6,423 bases of DNA, from contig DATGSF010000158.1 of assembly GCA_035302865.1 (NCBI GenBank), positions 1-6,423 on the forward strand, given 5' to 3'. Made by a program: the position numbers and the translations under genes. Numbering within the stretch: position 1 is the first letter of the stretch; every line of letters starts with the position of its first letter. Below are positions 1 through 6,423 of the stretch, one piece after another. The notes below the pieces were generated by a model, which was given only the letters and a program-made list of their open reading frames with translations, did not search any database and was not told the origin of the DNA. The DNA comes from DATGSF01 sp035302865 (GTDB lineage Bacteria > Bacteroidota > Bacteroidia > Chitinophagales > Chitinophagaceae).

Positions 1-1679
1 CAAAATTTGAACAAGTAATCAGACAAGAAAACGCAAACTATACCTATTTAAACAAGAATGATATAGAAATTGCGATTGATGATATAGGGAACAAAAAAGA
101 CCTAAAAGATTTACTGAAAAATAGTTTAGATATAGCTAAGCGAAATTCATTTTATTCGAACCGTTTAAAACAATTATTATTAAAAAAAGAAAATCATTTT
201 AAAGTTTTAATTGACAAAATTGAAAGCGAACCCAGATTTCCCTTTGACGAACCTAGAGATTATCAATCCAAAGCATATGATAATTGGGTTAAAAATGATT
301 ATAAAGGGCTCTTCGCAATGGCAACTGGCACAGGAAAAACAATAACATCTTTAAACTGTGTTTTAAAAGAGTACAAAAAAACTGGAATATATAGAGTAAT
401 TGTATTAGTACCTACTTTAGCATTGATTTCGCAATGGGTAAAGGAGGTTTCAAAAAACTTTAATTTTCAAAACATTTTAGAATGTACAAGTAGTTCTGAG
501 TGGGGGAATACCCTTGATTCTTATATTAGGAGTATTAATTTACAAGGAGATTTAAACTTTATACTTATTACATCTTACGCAACATTCCGTGGAACCAAAT
601 TTCAGCAGAGCTTTAAACGAATAATGAAGTTCGATGATTTGATTCTTATCGCTGACGAAGCACACACGCTTGGTGCTAAAGGCTTACTTAAAGTATTGCC
701 TTATCAAATTAATAAAAGAATTGGTTTATCTGCTACTCCAAAAAGACCATTTGATTCAGAAGGAGAAGACTCACTAAATAAGTTTTTTAATTCATCCCCC
801 CCTAAGTATACTTTTAGGTATGATATGAAGAAGGCAATTGAAGATGAAGTGTTGTGTAGATATAAATACCATCCAATTCTTGTTAATTTAACTAGCACAG
901 AACTAAGTCATTATCAGAATTATACGAGAAAGCTTAGAAGACATATAGATCCTAAAACAGGAAGATACAAAGATACGAAAGAAGCAAACCTTCTTCTGAT
1001 TCTTCGGAAAAATATTATACATAAAGCAGCAAATAAATTAGACGCTATTTCAGATATTGTAGAAGAAATCGGTGCTGACAAGTTAGAGTACTGCTTTGTT
1101 TATGTCCCAGAAGGAACTACACCTGACTACTCTGTTAATGATTTTTTTATTGGAGAAGATGAGATAAACGAAAAAATAATTGACAATTATGCACAGCTAT
1201 TAGCAAATAAATATCAATTTCGGTTAAAGAAATATACTGGAAACACAACAGATAGAGAAAATATTTTAAAAAATTTTGAAATTGGCAAATTAGACATGCT
1301 ACTAGCAATGAAATGTTTAGATGAAGGGGTTGATATTCCAAGAGCAGAATATGGGATTTTCTGTTCAAGCACCGGTAATCCCAGACAGTATGTACAAAGA
1401 AGAGGTAGATTATTAAGAAACCATAAGGATAAAAAAGAAGCAGCGATTTATGATTTGATTGTATTTCCACATAGCAAACATACTGACATTGAAAGTGAGA
1501 TTTCAAATCCAGAGATTAATATTTTTAAATCAGAATTAAAACGAATTATAAATTTCACGGCACTAGCAGAAAATCGAATTGACATTCTGGAAAGATTAAA
1601 TAGCTTAGTGGATCCACTTGGCATTAATGTTTATAGCTTAGTAAATAAAGAATTAGAAAATTATGATAACATTAAATGA
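1..1679 (+). CDS. SF2 DEAD/DEAH-box helicase, Dnd-associated (5'-truncated)
   Basis: The frame is open from the left edge (first full codon at base 3) to TGA at 1677-1679, giving 558 visible residues; the true start lies outside the window. Motifs in visible numbering: RDYQ (85-88), Walker A ATGTGKT (107-113), Ia-like VPTLALISQW (136-145), DEAH (218-221), SAT (243-245), motif V DEGVDIP (440-446) and motif VI QRRGR (465-469). Both RecA-like lobes are therefore complete, and the protein should be an ATP-dependent DNA helicase or translocase of the SSL2/type III restriction-like group. Residues 1-80 are a charged helical stretch that could link to another N-terminal domain, in some related helicases a PLD-type nuclease; none is visible here. 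It opens a cassette facing dndDE, and Dnd-linked restriction helicases of this general design are known. Helicase identity is certain; the Dnd restriction role is inferred from position. Confidence 0.9.
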   Translation, partial: KFEQVIRQENANYTYLNKNDIEIAIDDIGNKKDLKDLLKNSLDIAKRNSFYSNRLKQLLLKKENHFKVLIDKIESEPRFPFDEPRDYQSKAYDNWVKNDYKGLFAMATGTGKTITSLNCVLKEYKKTGIYRVIVLVPTLALISQWVKEVSKNFNFQNILECTSSSEWGNTLDSYIRSINLQGDLNFILITSYATFRGTKFQQSFKRIMKFDDLILIADEAHTLGAKGLLKVLPYQINKRIGLSATPKRPFDSEGEDSLNKFFNSSPPKYTFRYDMKKAIEDEVLCRYKYHPILVNLTSTELSHYQNYTRKLRRHIDPKTGRYKDTKEANLLLILRKNIIHKAANKLDAISDIVEEIGADKLEYCFVYVPEGTTPDYSVNDFFIGEDEINEKIIDNYAQLLANKYQFRLKKYTGNTTDRENILKNFEIGKLDMLLAMKCLDEGVDIPRAEYGIFCSSTGNPRQYVQRRGRLLRNHKDKKEAAIYDLIVFPHSKHTDIESEISNPEINIFKSELKRIINFTALAENRIDILERLNSLVDPLGINVYSLVNKELENYDNIK

Positions 1680-1872
1680 CTCATTAAGAGCAGAGTTTAA
1701 AGAACTTCTTCAAGAAAAAGAATATCAAGCGATAATTGAAAACAAAAAACTTGATAATAACCTAATTTTAAAAACCTTTGAGATTTTATTAAAGGAAAAG
1801 AGGAATTTTAATGAAGTAAATAAAGGAAGAACAAACTTTCAAAATTTCATATTAAATACTATAAAGAGCTGA
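1663..1872 (+). CDS. Small helical protein of unknown function in Dnd-associated cassette
   Basis: A 69-residue protein that I do not recognise. Its ATG lies inside the end of the helicase gene, so the two overlap by 17 nt, and its TGA ends 2 nt before the next ATG. This packing suggests translational coupling and supports a real gene. The sequence is Lys/Glu/Asn/Leu-rich, with no Cys, His, Trp or Pro and only one Gly, and has no signal peptide or membrane segment. It reads as two or three amphipathic helices, with LRAEFKELLQEKEYQAIIEN near the start and NLILKTFEILLKEK in the middle. No catalytic motif is visible. An adaptor or subunit bridging the helicase and the SMC-like ATPase is a reasonable guess. 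The ATG at 1676, overlapping the helicase stop, closes after three codons and is not an alternative. Confidence 0.72.
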   Translation: MITLNDSLRAEFKELLQEKEYQAIIENKKLDNNLILKTFEILLKEKRNFNEVNKGRTNFQNFILNTIKS

Positions 1873-1874
1873 AA

Positions 1875-3998
1875 ATGAAAATAAATAATATAAAAATAAA
1901 AAACTTCATCTGCTTTAATGAAACAGAACAAATTGATTTTGGAAAAGGCCTGAATATTATATCAGGGAAAAATGGTGGAGGTAAAAGCCAACTTTTCAAT
2001 GCTTTTTATTGGGCATTCTTTAACCGAATTTATACTGATATAGGTGAGAAAAATAAAATAAAAAGAATGAAGTTGGCAGATAATATTGTTTTGCTACCTG
2101 ATGCGGTAAAGCTTCATTTAGAAGATGGAGAAACTATTAACACTAAGGTAAAAATAAGTCTTCAAGCACATCATTATATTCAAGATGATAGAATTATTAA
2201 TTATATTTTTACCAGAAAATGCAGTTACAAAAAAATTAATAATGGAATAGTGAAGACTTCTGACAATATATTGTCAATTGAGTATTTCATGGACAACCAA
2301 ACAGAAATTGTACCAAAACATCAAAATAAAATAGTTTTGGATGAGATATTTCCTCCACAAATAAGACCTTTTGTATGGTACCAAGGGGAAACAATGGAAG
2401 ATCTTTATAAATTTGAAGACTCTAAGATATTAACAAATGCAATTGATCAAATATCTTATTTTCCAATATATAAGCACCTAACAGATATAGCTCGTGAAGC
2501 AAGAATTAAAATCGGCAGAGATATCGATAAGCTCGTTAAAAAAAGCAATAAAATATCTAGGGATCAAAGAAAAAACTTGTCGGAGAAAGAAAAGTTAATT
2601 AAAGATATTGAAAAAATTAAGAATGAGACATTAGATAATACGATTAAAATAGATAAATATGAAAGTGATATCTTTTCTAAGGAAAATAAATTAAGTCGAT
2701 TCGATGAATTTATTGAACAGAAAAAGAAAATAAATGACTTGGAGTCAGCATATTCTTTGGCGCTAGAGAGAATTGATAATTATCAGAAAGAAAGTAAATC
2801 TAATATCATTAATAAATGGCTTTTAAATGGTTGTGATCAAATTATAAAAGATTCTGAGAAAAATCTAGATATTTTAAATCTTGAAATTCAAGAATTTAGT
2901 AAAATGAAGAATCCTGTACCCTTGAATTTACCCGGTCCAGAATATGTCGAAAAAATGATTGATGATGAAATTTGCTATATTTGTGAAAGATCTGTAGAGA
3001 AAGGTACGGATGAAATGAAAGCATTACAAAGAAGGCTTGAGGATTTTAAAGATAATTTCGAAAATAAAATCTTAACACGCAATTACACCAACTTAAATCG
3101 TAAGAGAAATAGTCTTTTGAATGAGTTACCATATTTTAAAGATGAAATGCTTGAGCAGAATAAAAAAATAGAAAAACAAATTAAGTTAAGAAATAAATTA
3201 TATAAAGAAATAAATAATTTTTATTCTGAAATAGGCATTAAGGATAAAAGCTCGATTGATAAAGGATCCAATACAGCTAGGGGTCTTTTAGAAGAAATAC
3301 GAATGCTAAAAACTGAAAAGGACCGATTAATAAAATGGAATATTAGAATGGAGGGAAAACTTCAAATTAAAGAGACTAAATTAAGAGAACTTGAATCTAT
3401 AAAGTTCAACGTCGACTCTAAAGAATTAGCTCAACCTGAAACAATAGCAAAAAATTATATTGATTTTTTCGAGCTTATTCTAACTACATTAAGAGACAAT
3501 GCATATGACACTTTAATCATTGACTTAGAGAATGAAAGCAATCGTTTATATAATAAATATCTAAACAAATCGGTCCCGGGAAAAATTAGCATATCAAAGG
3601 ATGGAGCTGATATTTATAACACTAAAACAGATAATATTATTACAGATTTATCGATGGGTCAACAAGCAGCGATGAAATTAGCAATTGCAAATTCATTTTT
3701 ATTTATTAGTGCAAAGAAGGTAAATAAATCTTACCCTTTAATTACAGATGCGCCAACGTCAGATTTAGATCCAGATAACACATATAACCTCACTGTTAAT
3801 TTAAAAGACTCTTTTGAACAAATGATTATTATGTCAAAAGATTATTCAAATATGGGAGATGATGAGCTTAAACAATTAATTGAAGATGCAAACGTATCCC
3901 ATTTTTATGATATACAAAATATTAAAATAGATGAAAACTTGGGAAATAATAGAGACAATAAAAAATCAATAATTATTAATAAATTCTCAAAGAATTAA
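1875..3998 (+). CDS. DndD-like SMC/ABC ATPase with CxxC zinc hook
   Basis: A complete 707-residue SMC/Rad50-type ATPase. It starts with a typical beta-strand entry, followed by Walker A GKNGGGKS (residues 31-38). WYQGE (168-172) sits where DndD proteins usually carry an FDGE-like motif. Long Lys/Glu-rich coiled coils (about 208-330 and 385-520) flank a CYIC hook (367-370). The C-terminal lobe has ABC signature LSMGQQ (592-597) and a Walker B-like strand ending in ITDAP with Asp625, followed by a D-loop-like SDLD. Ala follows the Walker B Asp where most ABC ATPases have Glu, and the H-loop position reads MSKD (653-656) without His. Such ATPases bind DNA and dimerise on ATP. The gene is the third of a tight plus-strand operon; the only ribosome-site candidate is a weak AAAGAG 6 nt before the ATG. 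It could be annotated DndD, but a separate dndD follows, so a partner-module role is more likely. Confidence 0.88.
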   Translation: MKINNIKIKNFICFNETEQIDFGKGLNIISGKNGGGKSQLFNAFYWAFFNRIYTDIGEKNKIKRMKLADNIVLLPDAVKLHLEDGETINTKVKISLQAHHYIQDDRIINYIFTRKCSYKKINNGIVKTSDNILSIEYFMDNQTEIVPKHQNKIVLDEIFPPQIRPFVWYQGETMEDLYKFEDSKILTNAIDQISYFPIYKHLTDIAREARIKIGRDIDKLVKKSNKISRDQRKNLSEKEKLIKDIEKIKNETLDNTIKIDKYESDIFSKENKLSRFDEFIEQKKKINDLESAYSLALERIDNYQKESKSNIINKWLLNGCDQIIKDSEKNLDILNLEIQEFSKMKNPVPLNLPGPEYVEKMIDDEICYICERSVEKGTDEMKALQRRLEDFKDNFENKILTRNYTNLNRKRNSLLNELPYFKDEMLEQNKKIEKQIKLRNKLYKEINNFYSEIGIKDKSSIDKGSNTARGLLEEIRMLKTEKDRLIKWNIRMEGKLQIKETKLRELESIKFNVDSKELAQPETIAKNYIDFFELILTTLRDNAYDTLIIDLENESNRLYNKYLNKSVPGKISISKDGADIYNTKTDNIITDLSMGQQAAMKLAIANSFLFISAKKVNKSYPLITDAPTSDLDPDNTYNLTVNLKDSFEQMIIMSKDYSNMGDDELKQLIEDANVSHFYDIQNIKIDENLGNNRDNKKSIIINKFSKN

Positions 3999-4000
3999 TT

Positions 4001-4489
4001 ATGAAGGATATTTATGAAGAAATAAGTAGCAAAGGAGTCCATTATGGTGATATGACCAAACAAATAATGAATCTTTTTAGTAGACAAGAAGAAAGAGGTG
4101 CGAATGTAACAAAACAAGATGATAAGTTCTTTTCACAACTATGGCAAGCATATGCTTGGACAGCAATTATTGGTTTTATAAAAGATAAAAGAGAGGTTGG
4201 AATTGAATTAAATCATAAAACCTCTTTTAAATATTTCACAGTTTTAAATAATTCAGATGACATTGCTAATGCCTTAATTTTGATGGCAATTAGTAAAGTA
4301 AAAGGAGATACCTCAAAAGAAATATTAAACACAAGGAATCTTTTGACAATTATTAGTGAGTATGCCGAAGGTGGTGCAAAACACATTTTAGAAATAAGAG
4401 AAACTCAACCAACTAAATTTAATCACACGGATGACTTTTTATACGAAATAATTCAAAGAGTCAATAATAAAGAAAAAGAATTGGCATAA
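4001..4489 (+). CDS. Dnd-associated small protein, dnd_assoc_4-like
   Basis: A 162-residue soluble protein, last gene of the plus-strand operon, starting 2 nt after the ATPase stop. It is mostly helical, with no signal peptide, membrane segment, zinc motif or P-loop. Two blocks stand out: a hydrophobic/aromatic helix ending in a basic turn (FFSQLWQAYAWTAIIGF, residues 43-59, then KDKRE), and EYAEGG (120-125) following a long helix. From memory, this order (an A-rich helix with a GF turn early, EYA-x-GG late) resembles the 'dnd system-associated protein 4' family found beside dnd genes; I could not align it. The location beside dndE agrees. It is not DndE: the RIAL and FGEY blocks of that family are absent. 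Its biochemical role is unknown, possibly an accessory subunit of the helicase/ATPase complex. The ATG at 4001 is preferred because it keeps the 2-nt junction. Confidence 0.8.
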   Translation: MKDIYEEISSKGVHYGDMTKQIMNLFSRQEERGANVTKQDDKFFSQLWQAYAWTAIIGFIKDKREVGIELNHKTSFKYFTVLNNSDDIANALILMAISKVKGDTSKEILNTRNLLTIISEYAEGGAKHILEIRETQPTKFNHTDDFLYEIIQRVNNKEKELA

Positions 4490-4519
4490 AACTAACAACT
4501 CTGTTTTAAATAAAGGAAT

Positions 4520-4538
4520 GATTAAATCTTTTTTAATC
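4520..4538. terminator. Weak AT-rich inverted repeat at the convergent junction
   Basis: A perfect 7-bp inverted repeat (GATTAAA, 5-nt loop, TTTAATC) covers the dndE stop codon and lies 31 nt after the plus-strand operon stop. T-rich DNA follows in both directions, including eight Ts at 4548-4555 on the plus strand. It is placed where a shared bidirectional terminator would be expected, but the stem is short and nearly all A-T, and the T run is not directly adjacent. The rest of the 32-nt gap between the stops holds nothing recognisable. Confidence 0.25.
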
Positions 4539-4914
4539 CTTGCTCTATTTTTTTTATCAAAAAATCAAATCCATCTATATTAGGGTTAGATTCTAGTTCT
4601 TGGTTTAATAACTTCAAACCATCATCAACATGCATCTTAACATACCTACCTAAGTCTTTATCAGAGACATGTAATCCGTAGTGCAAAGCTATCATGCCTA
4701 CGTAATAATCAACATATTCACCAAATAAAACCTTTTTAGTGTATTGTTTTCCCCCAGAGTTCTCAATATTAGATAAATCTAATTTCTTATCTTGTGCTAA
4801 AGAATAGGTTAATGCTATTCTAGAAATAATATTTTCAGTTCCAAGATTCAGTTTTCTTGTAAGTTGTGAAACAACTTCTCTATTTTCTTTACTTGTTTTA
4901 ATATGCGTAAACAT
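4522..4914 (-). CDS. dndE: DNA sulfur modification protein DndE
   Basis: A 130-residue protein matching the DndE family in size and motif order. It opens with a basic KTSKEN segment (residues 6-11), corresponding to the RTSKE-like start of the family. SRIALTYSL (31-39), GGKQY (54-58), LFGEY (63-67), LHYGL (77-81) and a VKMHVDDGL helix (92-100) follow. Known family members are small proteins that bind nicked duplex DNA and are required with DndC and DndD for replacing a backbone oxygen with sulfur; the exact step is debated. The gene overlaps the end of dndD by 17 nt on the same strand, which suggests coupled translation as the last gene of the modification operon. No Shine-Dalgarno sequence is evident, only AAAAAG directly before the ATG. 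The start is supported because the conserved N-terminal block begins four residues after it. The next in-frame Met (74) would remove half the family domain. Confidence 0.9.
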   Translation of the reverse strand: MFTHIKTSKENREVVSQLTRKLNLGTENIISRIALTYSLAQDKKLDLSNIENSGGKQYTKKVLFGEYVDYYVGMIALHYGLHVSDKDLGRYVKMHVDDGLKLLNQELESNPNIDGFDFLIKKIEQGLKKI

Positions 4915-6423
4915 CTTTTTGTTTTTTAAACTCTGTAAATAAATCGCTGATAGGAATTGTTCTTAGAGTAGATGCACCATCCCTATTCTGAATCAAGAAA
5001 GTCTTATGTAAATAAGGTTTCAATAAGTCAAATTCTGTTTCCGTCAACTCTTTTTCAAGTAATGGGAAAAGCACTACTTGGTCAGATATATTTGGATAAA
5101 ATTCTTTAATTATATTTTTAGAATGCTGATTATCAAATTTTTGAAGTGGACTATCTATAAATACAGGAAATTTAATTCCTGATTCATCTACTAAAGCTTT
5201 TAATAATGCTGAAGCATATAACTGTTGTTCGCCCTTTGATAATGAATCTTTATCGATGATATTACCATCTTTATCCAATAGATCTATATCCATAACATCA
5301 TCTATAATATTTACCTTAACGTTTTGAATGAAATCTTTCTTATGCATCATTTCTTTTAGGCCTATCAAAATCGATTTTTGAAGAGAATGCTTTTTCTTTT
5401 CTTTTATTCTTTGAATAAGTTTATTTACTTTAACAAGAAGCTCTTTGGTTACTTTGTATTTATTTTTATCAGTTTCCAGTAAATTAAAGTTTTTCTCATA
5501 TTCTACACGAATCTTTTTATGAGATGTAAGCTTTAGTTTTGCAGCACCTAAACTTTCGATGAGCTGATTCTTCTTCATTTTTATTTTCTCTATTTTTTGA
5601 TCTGCTTCTTTTTTATCTTCTCTAAACTGTTTTGCTAAGTGGTTGTTTTTCCTAGCTTCTCCTTGTTTTATTTTACTAAGGATTCGTCTTAATCTAAGAC
5701 TGTTAGTTCTCTCACTTTGTATAATTGAATTTAGTTGAGATAAAAAAGTTGTTTTTATATTATTTATTAAAGCCTCTATTTCTCTAACTTTTTCTTCAGG
5801 AAAGTCTAAAAGAACTTGACCAGTAGGGCGTTGCTTTATCTTTTTAGATGTTCGTGCATTTATAGATGTTTTTATATTCTTTTTTATGTCTTCTTTCACA
5901 TCTTTATTTAGATTTAAATCATCTATTCCTTTAAGTATATTATTGGATATTAAATGAAGTTCTTGAGCTAATAACTTTTCATTTAATGCATTATTTAGAG
6001 TGCTTTTCTCCATAAGCATTTGTTCCTTTAGCTTACTAAGATGATTTCCTGCAATGACCAGTGGCGTAATATCAAGATGAGCTTTAAGCTTAGATTTTAT
6101 AATGATAGACTCTTTCCTAAGTTTGTCTCTTAACTCCTTTAATTCTTTAAGCTGTTCTACTGTTATAGCATTTCCTTCTCGTATTAATTTTTCTTGAAGA
6201 CTATCACTTTTAGACCTCCAATAACCAATTTCATTATCTAAATCAATCAACTTATCTTCATTGTGTTGAATACTTCTTTTGTATTCAGTTTCTATTTTTA
6301 AAAGTTGATTTAATTCCTTTTCTTGTAAGTCAGTAACTCCTTTTCTTCTTAATTTACTCAATAAAGATTGCAGGTTCTTTTTAAGTTCTTCATATTTTTT
6401 AATACCAAGAACTTCTGAATAAG
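4898..6423 (-). CDS. dndD: DNA sulfur modification ATPase DndD (5'-truncated)
   Basis: The C-terminal 507 residues of an SMC-like ATPase. The frame is still open at the right edge, so the N-terminal lobe with Walker A is missing. The first visible residues (SEVLGIKKYEELKKNL) resemble the point where DndD passes from its FDGE motif into the coiled coil. A long Lys/Glu-rich coiled coil follows, interrupted by a segment with TPLVIAG. ABC signature LSKGEQQ is at 5222-5242, and Walker B FPVFIDSPLQKFD has its Asp codon at 5153-5155, close to the DTP/DSP form usual in DndD. No Cys occurs in the visible part, so it lacks a CxxC hook, unlike the plus-strand ATPase. DndD supplies ATPase activity to the DndCDE sulfur-insertion complex. 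The name rests on this domain pattern plus the adjacent dndE. The TTG at 6359-6361 can be read as a start, but the coding frame continues upstream in family-like sequence. Confidence 0.88.
   Translation of the reverse strand, partial: YSEVLGIKKYEELKKNLQSLLSKLRRKGVTDLQEKELNQLLKIETEYKRSIQHNEDKLIDLDNEIGYWRSKSDSLQEKLIREGNAITVEQLKELKELRDKLRKESIIIKSKLKAHLDITPLVIAGNHLSKLKEQMLMEKSTLNNALNEKLLAQELHLISNNILKGIDDLNLNKDVKEDIKKNIKTSINARTSKKIKQRPTGQVLLDFPEEKVREIEALINNIKTTFLSQLNSIIQSERTNSLRLRRILSKIKQGEARKNNHLAKQFREDKKEADQKIEKIKMKKNQLIESLGAAKLKLTSHKKIRVEYEKNFNLLETDKNKYKVTKELLVKVNKLIQRIKEKKKHSLQKSILIGLKEMMHKKDFIQNVKVNIIDDVMDIDLLDKDGNIIDKDSLSKGEQQLYASALLKALVDESGIKFPVFIDSPLQKFDNQHSKNIIKEFYPNISDQVVLFPLLEKELTETEFDLLKPYLHKTFLIQNRDGASTLRTIPISDLFTEFKKQKDVYAY

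Noticed and set aside
318..320. ATG at 318 as the start of the helicase
   Set aside because: This Met immediately precedes the Walker A motif; the frame is open to base 3 and includes the upstream RDYQ motif, so the gene begins outside the window.
704..898. Minus-strand open frame within the helicase gene
   Set aside because: It is antisense to conserved helicase motifs (including SAT), and its translation shows no family pattern; it is a shadow in AT-rich DNA.
1147..1506. Minus-strand open frame of 119 codons within the helicase gene
   Set aside because: It is antisense to motifs V and VI; the product is an unnatural mix of Cys, Tyr, Leu and Phe typical of antisense frames.
4031..4054. AAAGGAG (4031-4037) driving an internal start at ATG 4052 in the 162-aa gene
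   Set aside because: The 14-nt spacing is too long, the other starts here do not use strong Shine-Dalgarno sites, and the ATG at 4001 gives the tight 2-nt junction typical of this operon.
1..4489. Assignment of the plus-strand cassette to classic dndFGH
   Set aside because: DndFGH has no separate long coiled-coil SMC ATPase with a zinc hook and no 69-residue gene; the domain content and gene sizes do not fit.
4548..4555. Run of eight Ts as the U-tract of an intrinsic terminator for the plus-strand operon
   Set aside because: It lies about 9 nt beyond the inverted repeat and inside the dndE coding region, encoding Lys/Asn-type codons on the minus strand; it is not a classical terminator layout.
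6359..6361. TTG as a start codon for the minus-strand SMC-like gene
   Set aside because: The frame continues without a stop to the right edge with DndD-like residues, and a protein starting here would lack Walker A.

Overview
The window holds two convergent, gene-dense operons that look like a DNA phosphorothioation (Dnd) defence island. The modification genes are on the minus strand at the right, and a candidate phosphorothioate-dependent restriction or interference cassette is on the plus strand at the left. The DNA is strongly AT-rich and its codons are A/T-ended. The starts lack clear Shine-Dalgarno sequences. This suggests a low-GC bacterium, with Bacteroidota my leaning and a low-GC Firmicute or other AT-rich host not excluded. 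No rRNA, tRNA, transposase or CRISPR array was seen.

Left, plus strand: (1) the C-terminal 558 residues of an SF2 DEAH-box helicase, cut off by the left edge; (2) a 69-residue helical protein of unknown function, overlapping the helicase gene by 17 nt; (3) a 707-residue DndD-like SMC/ABC ATPase with a Rad50-type CxxC hook; (4) a 162-residue protein resembling the small 'dnd system-associated protein 4' type. The genes overlap or lie 2 nt apart, so they are probably one transcript.

Right, minus strand: dndD (C-terminal 507 residues, N-terminus beyond the right edge), then dndE, overlapping by 17 nt. DndE is the most secure identification and anchors the island. The stops of the two operons are 32 nt apart, with a weak AT-rich inverted repeat across the junction. 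Both promoters must lie outside the window, as should dndC (sulfur activation) and possibly dndB and dndA.

Working model: DndD and DndE take part in replacing a non-bridging phosphate oxygen with sulfur in host DNA. The helicase, second SMC-like ATPase and two small proteins would form the partner module that acts on unmodified invading DNA. Their composition (helicase, small protein, SMC-like ATPase, small protein) does not match classic DndFGH. It recalls the four-gene PbeABCD partner module described with archaeal Dnd systems, but I cannot confirm gene-by-gene orthology. No nuclease motif is visible in any of these proteins, so the mechanism is open.
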